Positions 9,128-19,625 of a stretch of DNA of 64,000 bases are shown here, piece by piece. Origin of the DNA: Clostridia bacterium. GTDB lineage: Bacteria > Bacillota > Clostridia > RGIG6154. The stretch is taken from NCBI GenBank assembly GCA_017409875.1, contig JAFQRW010000011.1:226634-290633 (forward strand). The letters are read 5' to 3'. The notes beneath the pieces were generated by a model, which did no database searches, was not told the origin of the DNA, and saw only the letters and a list, made by a program, of their open reading frames with translations. Position 1 is the first letter of the stretch. Every line of letters starts with the position of its first letter. A program made the position numbers and the translations under genes.

Positions 9128-10173
9128 TTGTTTTTATCCTCCTTATTTGCAGTTATCTGTTTCATTTTGTCATTAATGATGTCAGTTACATAATCCATAA
9201 CTGTAACAGCCCTTCTGTAGTCCATTCTGGTTGGCCCGATAAGTCCGATAAATCCTTCCATATTGTCGCTTACCTTGTACCGTGATACAATCAAACTACA
9301 ATCCTCAATCGGGCTGCCCTTTTCACCAATTTTAATAACAATTTTTTTATCTTTATCGCTGGCATTGTTCATTAATTTCAAAACATCTGAGCGATTAGAA
9401 ATCAAATTTAAAAATTTCTTTGCTTTTTCAACATTTGAATACTCGGGAAAATTAAAAATATTTGCCTGACCATTAACATAAATATCATTTTCATTTACAA
9501 CTTCCACACTGTCTTGCATAAATTTAAAAACTGCCAGCACTAGCTCATTGGAAACTCTTGCATCATTTACAAGTTTAACAATATTTTCCATTTTAATATC
9601 AGAAAAATCTATCCCTACTATATTTTTGTTGATAGCATTTTCAAGTCGGTAAAGTTCATCCTCGGTCACAGAATTCTCAAGTACAATTTTCTGGTCTTTA
9701 ATAATCCCTTCATTAGTAATTATTATTGTAAGTACAATTTTCTTATCAACGCTTATCAATCTTATATTCTTAATTGAACCATACATGAGTCTTGGTCCGA
9801 CTATAACAGACGTGTAGTTTGTAAGCTGTGACATAACTCCAGATGTCTTTGCAATTATTTTATCCAAAAAATCAATTTTGTCTTCCATAACAGTTTTAAG
9901 AACGTTGATTTCTTCAAGTGTTAAGCTATACTGTGTCATCAACTCATCAACATACATTCTGTAACCTGCAAGTGAAGGAACTCTGCCGGACGAAGTATGC
10001 GGCTGATTTAAAAGTCCTAATTCTTCTAAATCAGACATTTCATTTCGGATAGTCGCTGAGCTTAGTCCAAGATTATATTTCTTTTCAATAGTCCTAGAAC
10101 CAACAGGTTCAGCCGTACTAATATAATCATCAACAATAGCTTTCAATATTAACTTTTTTCTATCGTCAATCAT
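9124..10173 (-). CDS. hrcA: Heat-inducible transcription repressor HrcA
   Basis: 349 residues from the ATG at 10173. A longer frame opens within the CIRCE (10197), but AAAGGAGG sits seven bases before the 10173 ATG, so that start (MIDDRKKLILKAIVDDYIST) is preferred. It has an N-terminal winged helix followed by the HrcA GAF-like domain (GFIGLIGPTRMDYRRAVTVM near the C-terminus). It represses the operon by binding CIRCE and depends on GroE for activity. It is first in the operon and autoregulated. Confidence 0.96.
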   Translation of the reverse strand: MIDDRKKLILKAIVDDYISTAEPVGSRTIEKKYNLGLSSATIRNEMSDLEELGLLNQPHTSSGRVPSLAGYRMYVDELMTQYSLTLEEINVLKTVMEDKIDFLDKIIAKTSGVMSQLTNYTSVIVGPRLMYGSIKNIRLISVDKKIVLTIIITNEGIIKDQKIVLENSVTEDELYRLENAINKNIVGIDFSDIKMENIVKLVNDARVSNELVLAVFKFMQDSVEVVNENDIYVNGQANIFNFPEYSNVEKAKKFLNLISNRSDVLKLMNNASDKDKKIVIKIGEKGSPIEDCSLIVSRYKVSDNMEGFIGLIGPTRMDYRRAVTVMDYVTDIINDKMKQITANKEDKNK

Positions 10174-10190
10174 TAATGTTCCTCCTTTTA

Positions 10191-10217
10191 TTAGCACTCA
10201 CTCTTTTTGAGTGCTAA
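10191..10217. promoter_or_regulatory. CIRCE operator (HrcA binding site)
   Basis: A perfect inverted repeat, TTAGCACTC-N9-GAGTGCTAA, identical to the CIRCE consensus. It lies between the promoter and the hrcA start and within the untranslated leader. Confidence 0.98.
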
Positions 10218-10228
10218 TAACTATTAAT

Positions 10229-10257
10229 AAGATATCACTATTTACAACATTTGTCAA
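10229..10257 (-). promoter_or_regulatory. SigmaA promoter of the hrcA-grpE-dnaK-dnaJ-prmA operon
   Basis: On the minus strand, TTGACA (10252-10257) and TATCTT (10229-10234) are separated by 17 bases, immediately upstream of CIRCE. This places the operator at and just after the transcription start. Confidence 0.8.
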
Positions 10258-10317
10258 TAGTTTTTTGAAAAAAGTTTGACTTTTTCTGACTATTATATTA
10301 CACCTATCAATATTGTG

Positions 10318-10346
10318 TTGAATTTAAAATAATTTTTTGATATAAT
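10318..10346 (+). promoter_or_regulatory. SigmaA promoter for the SLH-peptidase gene
   Basis: TTGAAT (10318-10323), a 17-base spacer and TATAAT (10341-10346). Confidence 0.7.
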
Positions 10347-10376
10347 AGCATTATAAACTATGAAGGTGTGATTACA

Positions 10377-11747
10377 TTGAAACTTATATATAAATTTGTC
10401 TTTGTCTTTTTTTTACTGATGAGTGTAAGTTTTGTAGCCCTTGCAAATCCAAGCTATGGATCATGGGCAGAAGAAGCTATTACAAGTGCAATAACAAAGA
10501 AAATTTTAAAGGATGACTATATTCAAGATTATTATTCCCCTATTACAAGAATTGAACTTGCAAGATTAATTGCTGATACTTTTGAGCAAATCAGCGATGA
10601 AATACCTGATAATTTTGAAAGTTTTATTGATACCGACGACGACTGCGCAAATATCGTCTCTGCTCTTAATATAATGAACGGTTATGGCGACGGAACATTT
10701 ATCCCGAATGCATTTACAACACGTCAGGAAATGGCAAAAATTATTCTTACATATCAATCTGCAATCACAAAAGTCCCCCTCGTTTTACCTATCGAATTCA
10801 CTTCACCATTTACTGATTTTAACTACTTAAGCAACTGGGCAAAGCCGTATGTACAAAAAGCATATCAAGAGGGTTTTATCAGCGGTTATGCTGATGGAAG
10901 TTTTTCTGGTTCAAACTATGTTTCCTGGCAAGAAGCTATTGTTTTAATAGATAGAGTTTTCCCATTTAGTAATATTGATAATAAGGAAACACAAATTCTC
11001 TGTGATGACTTTAATTTGAATACTGATGTGTCCAATGGAATTTTGACTATATCGTGGGATGATATTGACGAAACAAAAAATTACACACTTACAATAACTG
11101 AGCAAAGGCTATCACGATACGAAAATGACATTCCTCCAAATTCGCCTTTAACAATAAATCTTAATAATGAAAGCAGTTACAGCATAAGCATAAATCCGAA
11201 CAAAAAGTATTCAATAACCATTTCGTGCAAAAATATGTTTTCAGAAAAAACTATTTATACCGAAAAATTGATTTTAGAAGATATGAATGAAATTTCAGCT
11301 AATTATCCAACCACAGAAGTTGAAGCGGAAGAAATTGTCACCGAAATTACTGTCCCAATATGGAAGCTTTCAGGCAATGAAAAAGTTCCATCTGAAGCTA
11401 CATTTAAAGTCCACAACAAAATCGCACAAAAAGTAATTTTAGTTTTTGAAGAAATTTATAACGGTGATGAACAATTCCCAATAAAAGACGTAAATGCTTA
11501 TACCTGGCGTGGAGGCACAACCGAACACAATGGCGGGACTGCAATAGATATTAACAGCAATGAAAACTACTGTATTTACAATAATGGCACAATTATCGGT
11601 ACTCATTGGAAGCCTTATGATGACCCATATTCTATAACACCTTACGGCGATGTTGTAAGAGCTTTTGAAAAATATGGTTTTACCTGGGGAGCAGACGCAT
11701 GGTCTAATCCAAAAGATTATATGCATTTTTCATATTTAGGTACATAA
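10377..11747 (+). CDS. SLH-domain cell-surface protein with C-terminal M15-type D,D-peptidase domain
   Basis: About 456 residues from the TTG at 10377. GAAGGTG precedes it by eight bases; an in-frame GTG at 10368 overlaps that ribosome site and is less likely. A signal peptide (to about residue 25) is followed by three SLH repeats (about 28-205), including NGYGDGTFIPN and SGYADGSFSGS, which anchor proteins to pyruvylated secondary wall polymer. A fibronectin-like linker and a C-terminal peptidase M15 (VanY/endolysin-like) domain follow. Zinc and catalytic motifs are visible: TEHNGGTAIDIN (HxxxxxxD) and DYMHF. It probably trims peptidoglycan stem peptides at the cell surface. It is monocistronic. 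Confidence 0.85.
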   Translation: MKLIYKFVFVFFLLMSVSFVALANPSYGSWAEEAITSAITKKILKDDYIQDYYSPITRIELARLIADTFEQISDEIPDNFESFIDTDDDCANIVSALNIMNGYGDGTFIPNAFTTRQEMAKIILTYQSAITKVPLVLPIEFTSPFTDFNYLSNWAKPYVQKAYQEGFISGYADGSFSGSNYVSWQEAIVLIDRVFPFSNIDNKETQILCDDFNLNTDVSNGILTISWDDIDETKNYTLTITEQRLSRYENDIPPNSPLTINLNNESSYSISINPNKKYSITISCKNMFSEKTIYTEKLILEDMNEISANYPTTEVEAEEIVTEITVPIWKLSGNEKVPSEATFKVHNKIAQKVILVFEEIYNGDEQFPIKDVNAYTWRGGTTEHNGGTAIDINSNENYCIYNNGTIIGTHWKPYDDPYSITPYGDVVRAFEKYGFTWGADAWSNPKDYMHFSYLGT

Positions 11748-11776
11748 AAAAACGCCGCTTAAAAGCGGCGTTTTAA
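11748..11776. terminator. Bidirectional intrinsic terminator
   Basis: AAAACGCCGCTT and AAGCGGCGTTTT form a 12-pair stem with A/T tracts on both sides. It serves the SLH-peptidase gene (plus) and the NhaC-family gene (minus). Confidence 0.9.
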
Positions 11777-11782
11777 TTGTTG

Positions 11783-13402
11783 TCAATTCTTGTCTTTGGT
11801 TACTGCTTTAATAGCAAACAATACTGCTATCATAAGTACAATCGCTATTGGGAGCAGAATAAATGCGTTCTGGATAAAAGCTGCCAACAGATATGCAACA
11901 AACGAAACGATTGCAACAGTTATTGCATAAGGAAGCTGTGTTGAAACGTGATTAATGTGATTGCACTGTGCTCCGGCAGATGACATAATTGTTGTGTCAG
12001 AAATCGGTGAGCAATGGTCGCCGCAAACTGCACCTGCAAGACAAGCAGACATACCAATAATTAAAAGCTCACTTGTAGGCTCAAAAATTGCAGTAACAAT
12101 AGGTATCAAAATACCAAATGTTCCCCATGAAGTACCTGTAGCAAAAGCAAGTACGCATGCAACTAAAAAGATAATTGCAGGTAAAAAGTTAGCCAGACCT
12201 GCAGCAGCAGATTTCATTAAAATATCCACATATTCAGCTGCACCTAAAAGGCTTGTCATATTCTTAAGAGCAGTTGCAAAGGTTAAAATCAAAATTGCAG
12301 GAACCATTGCAACAAATCCTTTTGGAATACATTCCATTGCTTCTTTAAATGTAATAACTCTTCTTGCAACAAGATAAACTATTGCAATAACAAGAGCAAT
12401 TAATGCACCCCAAGGAAGTCCAACAGTTGCATCAGTGTTACCAAAAGCAGTAACAAAATCATCTCCGGCAAAGAAACCGCCAACATACAAAAGACCGATA
12501 ACGCATGTAGCTACTAGCACCAAAACAGGAAGCACAAGATCAATAACCTTAGCTTTTAAATTTGTCTCTTCAACAACAGTAGCTTCTACTTTTTCACCGC
12601 AAGTATATAAGTCGCCGTTGTTCATTGCATTAAACTCATGGAGTTTCATCGGACCAAAATCAAACTTCATAACAGCAATAGCAACTACAAACACAAGAGT
12701 TAAAAGTGAATAGAAGTTGTACGGAATAGCACGAACAAAAAGCTCAATTCCGGAATATCCTGTTCCTTCTGTAAACTCTGAAACTGCAGCAGCCCACGAA
12801 GATACAGGTGCAATCATACAAACTGGTGCAGCTGTTGCATCAATTATGTAAGCAAGTTTTGCACGTGAAATTTTATGTCTGTCAGTAACAGGTCTCATAA
12901 CACTACCAACTGTAAGACAGTTGAAATAGTCATCAATGAAAATTAATACACCTAAAATAAATGTTGCTATCATTGCGCCAACTCTTGACTTAATGTTCTT
13001 TTCAGCCCATTTACCAAAAGCAGCAGAACCACCAGCTTTGTTAACTAATGCAACTATAATACCAAGAATAACCAAGAACACAAAAATTCCTGCTGTTCCC
13101 GCAGTTGCAGCAATGATACCTTCATTTAAAAGATTGTCCATTGCCATAACAGGCTGCCAGTTTGCAGAGAGTAAACCGCCCAAAACAATACCTACAAACA
13201 AAGAAGAGTACACTTCTTTTGTAATAAGAGCAAGACCTATAGCAACAATAGGTGGAACTAATGCCCAAAATGTTGAAAAATACATGCTCTGGAATTCCTC
13301 AGTTTCGCCGCCATCAGCAAAAGCAACGCATGAAATTGAAAGAACCAATGTCATAACGATGAGGAATGCAAAGATTAACTTTTTGTTTGAAAATAATTTC
13401 AT
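11783..13402 (-). CDS. NhaC-family transporter, probably a lysine transporter (lysine-riboswitch controlled)
   Basis: 539 residues with an N-terminal cleavable-looking hydrophobic segment (ending SCVAFADGG) and about eleven to twelve further membrane segments. NhaC/ArsB-superfamily features include ILIFIDDYFNCLTVGSVMRP and CGDHCSPISDTTIMSSAGAQ. The family is named for Na+/H+ antiport, but members also carry malate/lactate or amino acids. A lysine riboswitch is directly upstream, which argues for lysine uptake; NhaC-type candidates of this kind have been called LysW in comparative genomics. Substrate is inferred from regulation and not from sequence. Confidence 0.85.
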   Translation of the reverse strand: MKLFSNKKLIFAFLIVMTLVLSISCVAFADGGETEEFQSMYFSTFWALVPPIVAIGLALITKEVYSSLFVGIVLGGLLSANWQPVMAMDNLLNEGIIAATAGTAGIFVFLVILGIIVALVNKAGGSAAFGKWAEKNIKSRVGAMIATFILGVLIFIDDYFNCLTVGSVMRPVTDRHKISRAKLAYIIDATAAPVCMIAPVSSWAAAVSEFTEGTGYSGIELFVRAIPYNFYSLLTLVFVVAIAVMKFDFGPMKLHEFNAMNNGDLYTCGEKVEATVVEETNLKAKVIDLVLPVLVLVATCVIGLLYVGGFFAGDDFVTAFGNTDATVGLPWGALIALVIAIVYLVARRVITFKEAMECIPKGFVAMVPAILILTFATALKNMTSLLGAAEYVDILMKSAAAGLANFLPAIIFLVACVLAFATGTSWGTFGILIPIVTAIFEPTSELLIIGMSACLAGAVCGDHCSPISDTTIMSSAGAQCNHINHVSTQLPYAITVAIVSFVAYLLAAFIQNAFILLPIAIVLMIAVLFAIKAVTKDKN

Positions 13403-13454
13403 CCCAAACTCCTCCTTTTAAAATATGTGTTAAATTTAATATTCATATAAAAGC

Positions 13455-13490
13455 AAAATTAAAGCACAAGAGTGAAAACGCTCTTGTGCA
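13455..13490 (-). terminator. Riboswitch expression-platform terminator
   Basis: On the minus strand, GCACAAGAG and CTCTTGTGC form a nine-pair stem (13464-13489) followed by TTTAATTTT. It lies between the lysine aptamer and the NhaC-family gene, so lysine binding would favour premature termination. Confidence 0.75.
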
Positions 13491-13509
13491 AAAACCCAAA
13501 AAGATAACA

Positions 13510-13668
13510 GATAGCGCTCCACATTTACTGTGACAGTACGCCGCATATTGTACGGAATACCAGCCTCAAAGATTTGGCAATAATCTTTAAAACTTCGGCG
13601 ATAATTCCTTTCACATATTAAAAATTTGCCCATAATAATATGCTACTGATAATCACCGCACCTCTATC
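13510..13668 (-). promoter_or_regulatory. Lysine riboswitch (L box) aptamer
   Basis: Read on the minus strand, the leader contains the conserved L-box blocks in order: GATAGAGGTGCGG, CAGTAGCAT, GTGAAAGGAA, ATCGCCGAAG, GAGGCTGG, ACTGTCACAG and TGTGGAGCGCTATC. The first and last blocks form the closing P1 stem (GATAG/CTATC). It is about 159 nt, normal for the class. The terminator hairpin follows before the coding region. A short ORF overlapping this stretch is spurious. Confidence 0.93.
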
Positions 13669-13693
13669 AAATATTAAACTTAAATACATCTAA

Positions 13694-13722
13694 ATGTTAA
13701 CATAGTTTACAATCTATGTCAA
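13694..13722 (-). promoter_or_regulatory. SigmaA promoter of the lysine-riboswitch transcript
   Basis: On the minus strand, TTGACA (13717-13722), a 17-base spacer and TAACAT (13694-13699), ending about 25 bases before the aptamer. Confidence 0.65.
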
Positions 13723-13742
13723 GACATTTTCTGACAAAAATA

Positions 13743-14381
13743 TCAAAAAGTGACCACGCATCTATTTATAGGAAAACCCTTTTCTGAAAAGTTTTTTTCG
13801 TACTCAGTCATTATGTTATTATAATTATATTCAGAATTATGTAAATCAAACGTAAGCTCTGAAATCTTAGCCCCGAACAGCTCAAACTGCTCGAGTGAAA
13901 AGTCGAACAGTGGTCTGTTATCAGTTTTAAAATAAACTTCCCCGTCTTCAGATAGAACGTACTTATACTTTTCAAGAAATGTAACGTAAGTAAGTCTTCT
14001 TTTTGCCTGACGAGATTTTTTCCACGGATCAGAAAAGTTAAGATAAATTCTTTCAACTTCTCCACAATCAAAAATGTCAGTTAATACATTTGCATCACCA
14101 AACAAGAATCTAACATTCTTAATTTGCTCATTTTTAATTTTTTCCATAGCAAGGATTAAAACATCCAGGCACTTTTCAATTGCAACAAAATTTACATCAG
14201 GGTTCCTGCGTGCAAGCTCTAATATAAAACCACCTTTTCCACAACCAATCTCAACATGAACAGGATTTTGATTGCCAAAAAGCTTATTCCAGTTTCCTTT
14301 GTGATTTTGTGGTTCTAAAACAGCCAGCTCAATACAATTTTCAAATCTTGTGTCCCTGTTCTTTTTGCGTCTCATTCTCAT
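13743..14381 (-). CDS. trmB: tRNA (guanine-N7-)-methyltransferase TrmB
   Basis: 212 residues. The class I SAM fold has VEIGCGKGGFILELARRNP (SAM motif), NFVAIEK, and YLNFSDPWKKSRQAKRRLT with the family hallmark PWxKxxxxKRR. The C-terminal TEYEKNFSEKGFPI is also typical. It makes m7G46 in the variable loop of tRNAs. It lies 4 bases downstream of typA and is co-transcribed with it. Confidence 0.96.
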   Translation of the reverse strand: MRMRRKKNRDTRFENCIELAVLEPQNHKGNWNKLFGNQNPVHVEIGCGKGGFILELARRNPDVNFVAIEKCLDVLILAMEKIKNEQIKNVRFLFGDANVLTDIFDCGEVERIYLNFSDPWKKSRQAKRRLTYVTFLEKYKYVLSEDGEVYFKTDNRPLFDFSLEQFELFGAKISELTFDLHNSEYNYNNIMTEYEKNFSEKGFPINRCVVTF

Positions 14382-14385
14382 AAAA

Positions 14386-16206
14386 TCACCTGTTTGCCTT
14401 GCTTTTTGCTCTTAAATTATTGTTTAAAATTTTCTTTCTGATTCTGATATTTTTAGGAGTTACCTCAATCAATTCGTCATTTGCAATAAATTCAATTGCT
14501 TCTTCTAAACTCATAATATGCGGCGGAATTAAACGCAACGCATCATCAGCTCCTGAAGAACGCGTATTTGTAAGATGTTTTTTCTTGCATACATTAACAT
14601 TAATATCTTCAGCTTTAGGGGACTCTCCTACCACCATGCCTTCATAAACCGGTGTTCCCGCACCTATAAATAAGCAGCCTCGTTCTTGAGCATTATAAAG
14701 TCCGTAGGTTACCGCTTCACCTGATTCAAATGCAACCAAAGAACCTGTGTTTCTGCCTTCAATATCACCTTTATACTGCTGATATGAATCAAACACCGTA
14801 TTCATAATGCCTTCGCCTTTTGTATCTGTTAAAAATTGATTTTTGTAACCAAACAATCCTCTTGATGGTATTAAAAACTCGAGTTTTGTTCTGGTTCCTT
14901 TAGGTTCCATAGAAACAAGTTCTGATTTTCTGGTGCCAAGTCTGCTCATAACTGCGCCGACTGCATCGTCCGGAACATCAATAACAACCCTTTCCACAGG
15001 CTCAAAAGTTTTACCGTCTACTTCTTTTAAAAGTACTTTAGGAGTGCTTACTGCAAACTCATAACCTTCTCTTCTCATAGTTTCAATCAGAATTGAAAGG
15101 TGCATTTCGCCTCTTCCGCAAACCTTGAAAGAATCTGTTGAATCGCCATCTTCAACTCTTAAAGAAACATCTTTTAAAAGTTCCTTAAACAATCTGTCAC
15201 GAAGCTGACGTGATGTGACAAACTTGCCATCTTGCCCTGCAAAGGGACTATCGTTCACGGAAAATGTCATTTCAACAGTAGGTTCGCTGATTTTTATAAA
15301 CGGAATTGGTTCTACAGCCTGCACATCACAGAGAGTGTTTCCGATTGTAATATCACCAACACCAGAAAAACATACAATATCCCCAACTTTAGCCGTCTTT
15401 ACCGGCTGTCTGGTCAGACCTTCAATTTGATATAAATTAACAACCTTGCTTTTATAAGGAGTGATATTTTCGTGGTAGTCACAAACAACAATTTCCTGAT
15501 TTTGTTCTAATATGCCTCTTTCAATTTTTCCAATCCCTATTCTGCCAACATAATCATTATAATCTATTGAAGAAACCAAAACTTGTGCCGGACCTTTTTC
15601 ATCACCGCTTGGTGCAGGAATCTGATCAAGTATTTTTTCAAAAAGCGGAACTAAATTCTCACCTTTATCATCCGGAGAAAGTGAAGCAGTACCTTCCCTT
15701 CCAGAGCAGAACAAAACCGGGCTGTCTAACTGTTCATTAGTAGCATCAAGCTCAATTAAAAGTTCTAACACTTCATCGATTACTTCGTCAATTCTGGCAT
15801 CAGGCTTATCAATTTTATTTATTGCAACTATAAGGTTGTGCCCAAGCTCTAACGCTTTTTGAAGAACAAACCTTGTTTGTGGCATAGGACCTTCTGCAGC
15901 ATCCACCAGAAGAATTACTCCATCAACCATTTTAAGTACACGCTCAACCTCGCCACCAAAATCAGCATGTCCCGGTGTGTCAACAACGTTAATCTTAACA
16001 TTTTTATAATAAATTGACGTGTTTTTTGCAAGAATTGTAATTCCACGTTCTTTTTCTAAATCGTTAGAATCCATAACACGTTCTTCAACAACCTGGTTTT
16101 CCCTGAAAGTTCCGCTTTGCTTTAACATTTCATCAACCAAAGTGGTTTTTCCATGGTCAACGTGCGCAATTATTGCAATATTTCTCAAATCTTCTCTAAC
16201 CATCAA
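14386..16206 (-). CDS. typA: Translational GTPase BipA/TypA
   Basis: 606 residues. The GTPase domain carries [17 protein letters not shown] (G1), RGITI (G2), [14 protein letters not shown] (G3) and NKID (G4). EF-G-like domains II, III and V and the BipA-specific C-terminal domain follow. It is a ribosome-associated GTPase needed for 50S assembly and growth under stress or low temperature. It sits between trmFO and trmB in a run of RNA and translation genes. Confidence 0.97.
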   Translation of the reverse strand: MMVREDLRNIAIIAHVDHGKTTLVDEMLKQSGTFRENQVVEERVMDSNDLEKERGITILAKNTSIYYKNVKINVVDTPGHADFGGEVERVLKMVDGVILLVDAAEGPMPQTRFVLQKALELGHNLIVAINKIDKPDARIDEVIDEVLELLIELDATNEQLDSPVLFCSGREGTASLSPDDKGENLVPLFEKILDQIPAPSGDEKGPAQVLVSSIDYNDYVGRIGIGKIERGILEQNQEIVVCDYHENITPYKSKVVNLYQIEGLTRQPVKTAKVGDIVCFSGVGDITIGNTLCDVQAVEPIPFIKISEPTVEMTFSVNDSPFAGQDGKFVTSRQLRDRLFKELLKDVSLRVEDGDSTDSFKVCGRGEMHLSILIETMRREGYEFAVSTPKVLLKEVDGKTFEPVERVVIDVPDDAVGAVMSRLGTRKSELVSMEPKGTRTKLEFLIPSRGLFGYKNQFLTDTKGEGIMNTVFDSYQQYKGDIEGRNTGSLVAFESGEAVTYGLYNAQERGCLFIGAGTPVYEGMVVGESPKAEDINVNVCKKKHLTNTRSSGADDALRLIPPHIMSLEEAIEFIANDELIEVTPKNIRIRKKILNNNLRAKSKANR

Positions 16207-16226
16207 AAATCTCCAATCTGTCGCTA

Positions 16227-17528
16227 TTAATTGTCTTTGGCGTATTCATCAATTATTCCAAGTGCACGTTCAGAAATCTTTAAGTTTTTCTCTCTCTTTT
16301 TTCTGATATGCTCTTGTAAAGAAGAAATTATCCCAAAATTAATATTCATAGGTTGAAACTTAACTATAGTTTCATCGCTGATATAATGAGAAAGAGCACC
16401 AATAGCAGTTTCTCTCGGCAAAACATCAGCCTGTCCTTTTTTAATAATCTGTGACAAATATATACCTACCGCAAGGCCCGATGCAGCAGATTCAATATAT
16501 CCTTCAACGCCGGTAATTTGACCTGCAAAAAATATTTTCTTATCCTTTTTAAGTTGGTACATATTATTGAGTAATTTAGGTGAATTGATGTAAGTATTTC
16601 TATGCATAACACCATATCTTACAAATTCAGCATTTTTAAGTGCAGGAATCAAACCAAAAACTCTTTTTTGCTCACCAAATTTTAGGTGGGTCTGGAAACC
16701 TACCATATTATAAAGTGTAGCCTCAGAATTATCCTGTCTGAGTTGAACAACAGCATAAGGTTCTTTTCCTGTCTTAGGATCAGGTAACCCAACAGGCTTT
16801 AGAGGACCAAAGAGCAGTGTTTGCACACCGCGTGAAGCCATAACCTCTACAGGCATACAACCTTCGAACACTTTATTGTTTTCAAATTCTTTAAGATGAG
16901 CGCACTCAGCATTAACAAGCTCGTTGTAAAAGATTTCATACTCTTTTTCGTTCATCGGGCAGTTAATATAACACGCCTCACCTTTGTCATATCGTGATGC
17001 TTTATAAGCATTTGAAAAATCTATAGATTCTGCGGTTATGACAGGAGCCGCTGCATCAAAAAAGTGCAGGTACTCATCACCGGTTAATCTTGCTATTTCT
17101 TGTGAGAGAGCATCTGAAGTTAAAGGACCTGTAGCAATTACCGTAAAATTGCCATCAGGAATACGAGTAATTTCGCCATTAACTACTTCAATATTTTCGT
17201 TTTTAAGCAACATTTTGCTTACATATTCAGAAAATTTTTCACGATCAACTGCCAAAGCTCCGCCCGCCGGAACGCTATTTAAATCAGCAGATTTGATTAT
17301 TATTGAATCAAGCCGTCTCATTTCTTCTTTTAAGAGTCCGGGAGCATTTTCAAGTCCTGCAGCACGCAAGGAATTAGAACATACAAGTTCAGCAAAAGTG
17401 TTTAAAGAGTGTGCAGGAGAAAACTTTTCGGGTTTCATCTCAAACAGTTTAACTTTAATACCTCTTTTAGCAAGTTGCCATGCACATTCACAGCCTGCGA
17501 GTCCTGCTCCTACTACATTAACTGTCAA
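16227..17528 (-). CDS. trmFO: Methylenetetrahydrofolate-tRNA-(uracil-5-)-methyltransferase TrmFO
   Basis: 433 residues from the TTG at 17526-17528. A longer frame opens 30 bases upstream, but GGGAGG sits nine bases before this TTG, and the translation from it, [20 protein letters not shown], begins exactly at the FAD-binding GxGxxG. It makes m5U54 in tRNA using methylenetetrahydrofolate and FADH2, the Gram-positive alternative to TrmA. The start codon overlaps the topA stop (TTGA), so translation is coupled. The topA-trmFO order is common in Firmicutes. Confidence 0.96.
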   Translation of the reverse strand: MTVNVVGAGLAGCECAWQLAKRGIKVKLFEMKPEKFSPAHSLNTFAELVCSNSLRAAGLENAPGLLKEEMRRLDSIIIKSADLNSVPAGGALAVDREKFSEYVSKMLLKNENIEVVNGEITRIPDGNFTVIATGPLTSDALSQEIARLTGDEYLHFFDAAAPVITAESIDFSNAYKASRYDKGEACYINCPMNEKEYEIFYNELVNAECAHLKEFENNKVFEGCMPVEVMASRGVQTLLFGPLKPVGLPDPKTGKEPYAVVQLRQDNSEATLYNMVGFQTHLKFGEQKRVFGLIPALKNAEFVRYGVMHRNTYINSPKLLNNMYQLKKDKKIFFAGQITGVEGYIESAASGLAVGIYLSQIIKKGQADVLPRETAIGALSHYISDETIVKFQPMNINFGIISSLQEHIRKKREKNLKISERALGIIDEYAKDN

Positions 17529-19606
17529 GCTTTTTTGCCTCCCTTTTCTTTCTGGCAATCAGGGTTGCTACATTTAATTCTTTTGTGACCCCTAAATGAG
17601 TTTCTAACCAACATACTGCCGCACTTCTCGCATTTTTCTTTAAGTGGTTCATCCCATGTCATAAAATCACACTTTGGATTGTTTTCGCATCCAAAATACT
17701 TCTTACCTTTTGCTGATTTTTTCTGCAAAATCATACCACCGCATTTTGGACAATTTACACCTGTTTCAACCGCAATAGCTTTAGTATTTCTGCATTCGGG
17801 GAATCCCGGACATGCAAGGAATTTACCAAATCTACCTTGCTTGATAACCATTTTACGGCCACATTTTTCACAAACAACATCGCTTTCTTGGTCCTGAACG
17901 ACAACTTTTTTCATTTTTTCTTCTGCTGTTTTAATTTCAGTTTTAAGTTCACCGTAAAAATTGTCTAAAATATCAGTCCAAAGCTTTCCCTCTTCTATTT
18001 CATCAAGCTGTTTTTCCATATTTGCAGTAAAGTCGACATCAACAATATTTGAAAAGTGCTTTGTCATAAGCCCGTTAACAATATCTCCAAGTTCAGTAGG
18101 CTTTAAGGTTTTTTGTTCTTTTACAATATATCCTCTGTCTAAAATAGTCGATATAGTCGGGGAATATGTGCTTGGTCTTCCAATGCCATTCTCTTCCATA
18201 GCTCTGATAAGCGAAGCTTCTGTGTATCTTGATGGCGGTGCGGTAAAGTTTTGCTTTGGTAAAATTTCCTCAACAATTACCCTTTCGCCTTCATTAAGCA
18301 TTGGCAACATTCCTTCATCTTGCTTTGCTTCATCAGTAGATTCTTCATAAATTTTAGTGAATCCTGCGAATTTAACTTTGATACCGCTTGCTTTAAAGAT
18401 ATATTTATCTGCACAAATATCTGCATTTATTGTATCGTAAACTGCTTTTGCCATCTGGCTTGCAACAAATCTCTCCCAGATAAGTTTATAAAGTCTAAAC
18501 TGTTCCGGCTTTAAAGATTCCTTAACGATAGCAGGTGTTAAGAAAACATTAGTTGGTCTGATAGCTTCGTGTGCATCCTGAGCATTGCTTTTAGTTTTGT
18601 ACTGTGGCATATAATCTGGCGTGTACTCGGGAGGATAATTTTCTTTCAAAAACGCTTTACAAGCTACCCCTGCCTCATGAGATATTCTGAGCGAGTCGGT
18701 TCTCATATATGTTATAAGACCAACAGCTCCCTCACCTTTAATCTCAACTCCTTCGTAAAGCATCTGAGCAACACTCATAGTTCTTTTGGTAGTAAAGTTA
18801 AGCTTTCTTGATGCTTCCTGCTGAAGTGTAGAAGTAGTAAAGGGCGGAGCCGGATTTTTTTCCTTAATACCTGTTTTTAAATCCCGAACATAAAACTCTG
18901 CATTTTTTATTACCTGCAAAACATTATCAGCCTGCTCTTTAGAGCTAATTTCGAGTTTACCTTTATTGGTTCCATGAAATTTTGCAGAAAATTTTTCTTT
19001 GGCATTTTCTCTAGAAAAATCTCCTGTAATTGTCCAATACTCCTTAGGAACAAATTTATTAATTTCGTCCTCACGATCACATATAATTTTTGTGGCAACT
19101 GACTGTACTCTTCCTGCACTCAATCCCTTTTTAACGTTTTTCCACAAAAGTGGACTGATTTTATAGCCAACTATTCTGTCTAGAATTCTTCTTGCTTGCT
19201 GGGCATTTACAAGATTTTCGTCAATTGGTCTTGCGTGTTTCAAGCTCTCTTTAACAGCATTTTTTGTAATTTCATTAAATGTAATTCTCACATCGCCTTT
19301 GCCATCAATTCCCAGTACGTTAGAAAGATGCCACGAAATTGCCTCACCCTCACGGTCAGGGTCAGTTGCAAGATAAACTTTTTTTGCAGCTGATGCTTCT
19401 TTTTTTAATTTAGACAACAATTCACCTTTGCCGCGTATTGTTATATATCTTGGCTGAAAGTTATTTTCGAGGTCAACTCCAATCTGGCTTTTAGGCAAAT
19501 CTACAAGGTGCCCCATCGAAGCCATAACCTTGTAATTCTTGCCAAGATATTTTTTAATTGTACTTGCCTTTGCAGGAGACTCTACGATTACTAAGTTATC
19601 TGACAT
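17525..19606 (-). CDS. topA: DNA topoisomerase I
   Basis: 693 residues from the ATG at 19606, which has GGAGG five bases upstream; an in-frame start 57 bases earlier lies inside the preceding gene's tail. The TOPRIM domain ([29 protein letters not shown]) and the catalytic tyrosine in [13 protein letters not shown] (about residue 300) are present. Three C-terminal four-Cys zinc ribbons follow, starting [16 protein letters not shown] and CEKCGSML. It relaxes negative supercoils. It is downstream of dprA, as in many Firmicutes. Confidence 0.97.
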   Translation of the reverse strand: MSDNLVIVESPAKASTIKKYLGKNYKVMASMGHLVDLPKSQIGVDLENNFQPRYITIRGKGELLSKLKKEASAAKKVYLATDPDREGEAISWHLSNVLGIDGKGDVRITFNEITKNAVKESLKHARPIDENLVNAQQARRILDRIVGYKISPLLWKNVKKGLSAGRVQSVATKIICDREDEINKFVPKEYWTITGDFSRENAKEKFSAKFHGTNKGKLEISSKEQADNVLQVIKNAEFYVRDLKTGIKEKNPAPPFTTSTLQQEASRKLNFTTKRTMSVAQMLYEGVEIKGEGAVGLITYMRTDSLRISHEAGVACKAFLKENYPPEYTPDYMPQYKTKSNAQDAHEAIRPTNVFLTPAIVKESLKPEQFRLYKLIWERFVASQMAKAVYDTINADICADKYIFKASGIKVKFAGFTKIYEESTDEAKQDEGMLPMLNEGERVIVEEILPKQNFTAPPSRYTEASLIRAMEENGIGRPSTYSPTISTILDRGYIVKEQKTLKPTELGDIVNGLMTKHFSNIVDVDFTANMEKQLDEIEEGKLWTDILDNFYGELKTEIKTAEEKMKKVVVQDQESDVVCEKCGRKMVIKQGRFGKFLACPGFPECRNTKAIAVETGVNCPKCGGMILQKKSAKGKKYFGCENNPKCDFMTWDEPLKEKCEKCGSMLVRNSFRGHKRIKCSNPDCQKEKGGKKA

Positions 19607-19625
19607 AATTTCCTCCAATATACTA

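Noticed and set aside
9124..10197. HrcA start at 10197
   Set aside because: That start lies inside the CIRCE operator and precedes the Shine-Dalgarno; the 10173 ATG is preceded by AAAGGAGG.
13436..13633. 65-codon minus-strand ORF upstream of the NhaC-family gene
   Set aside because: It lies across the lysine riboswitch aptamer and terminator, has no protein-like composition, and is explained by the RNA.
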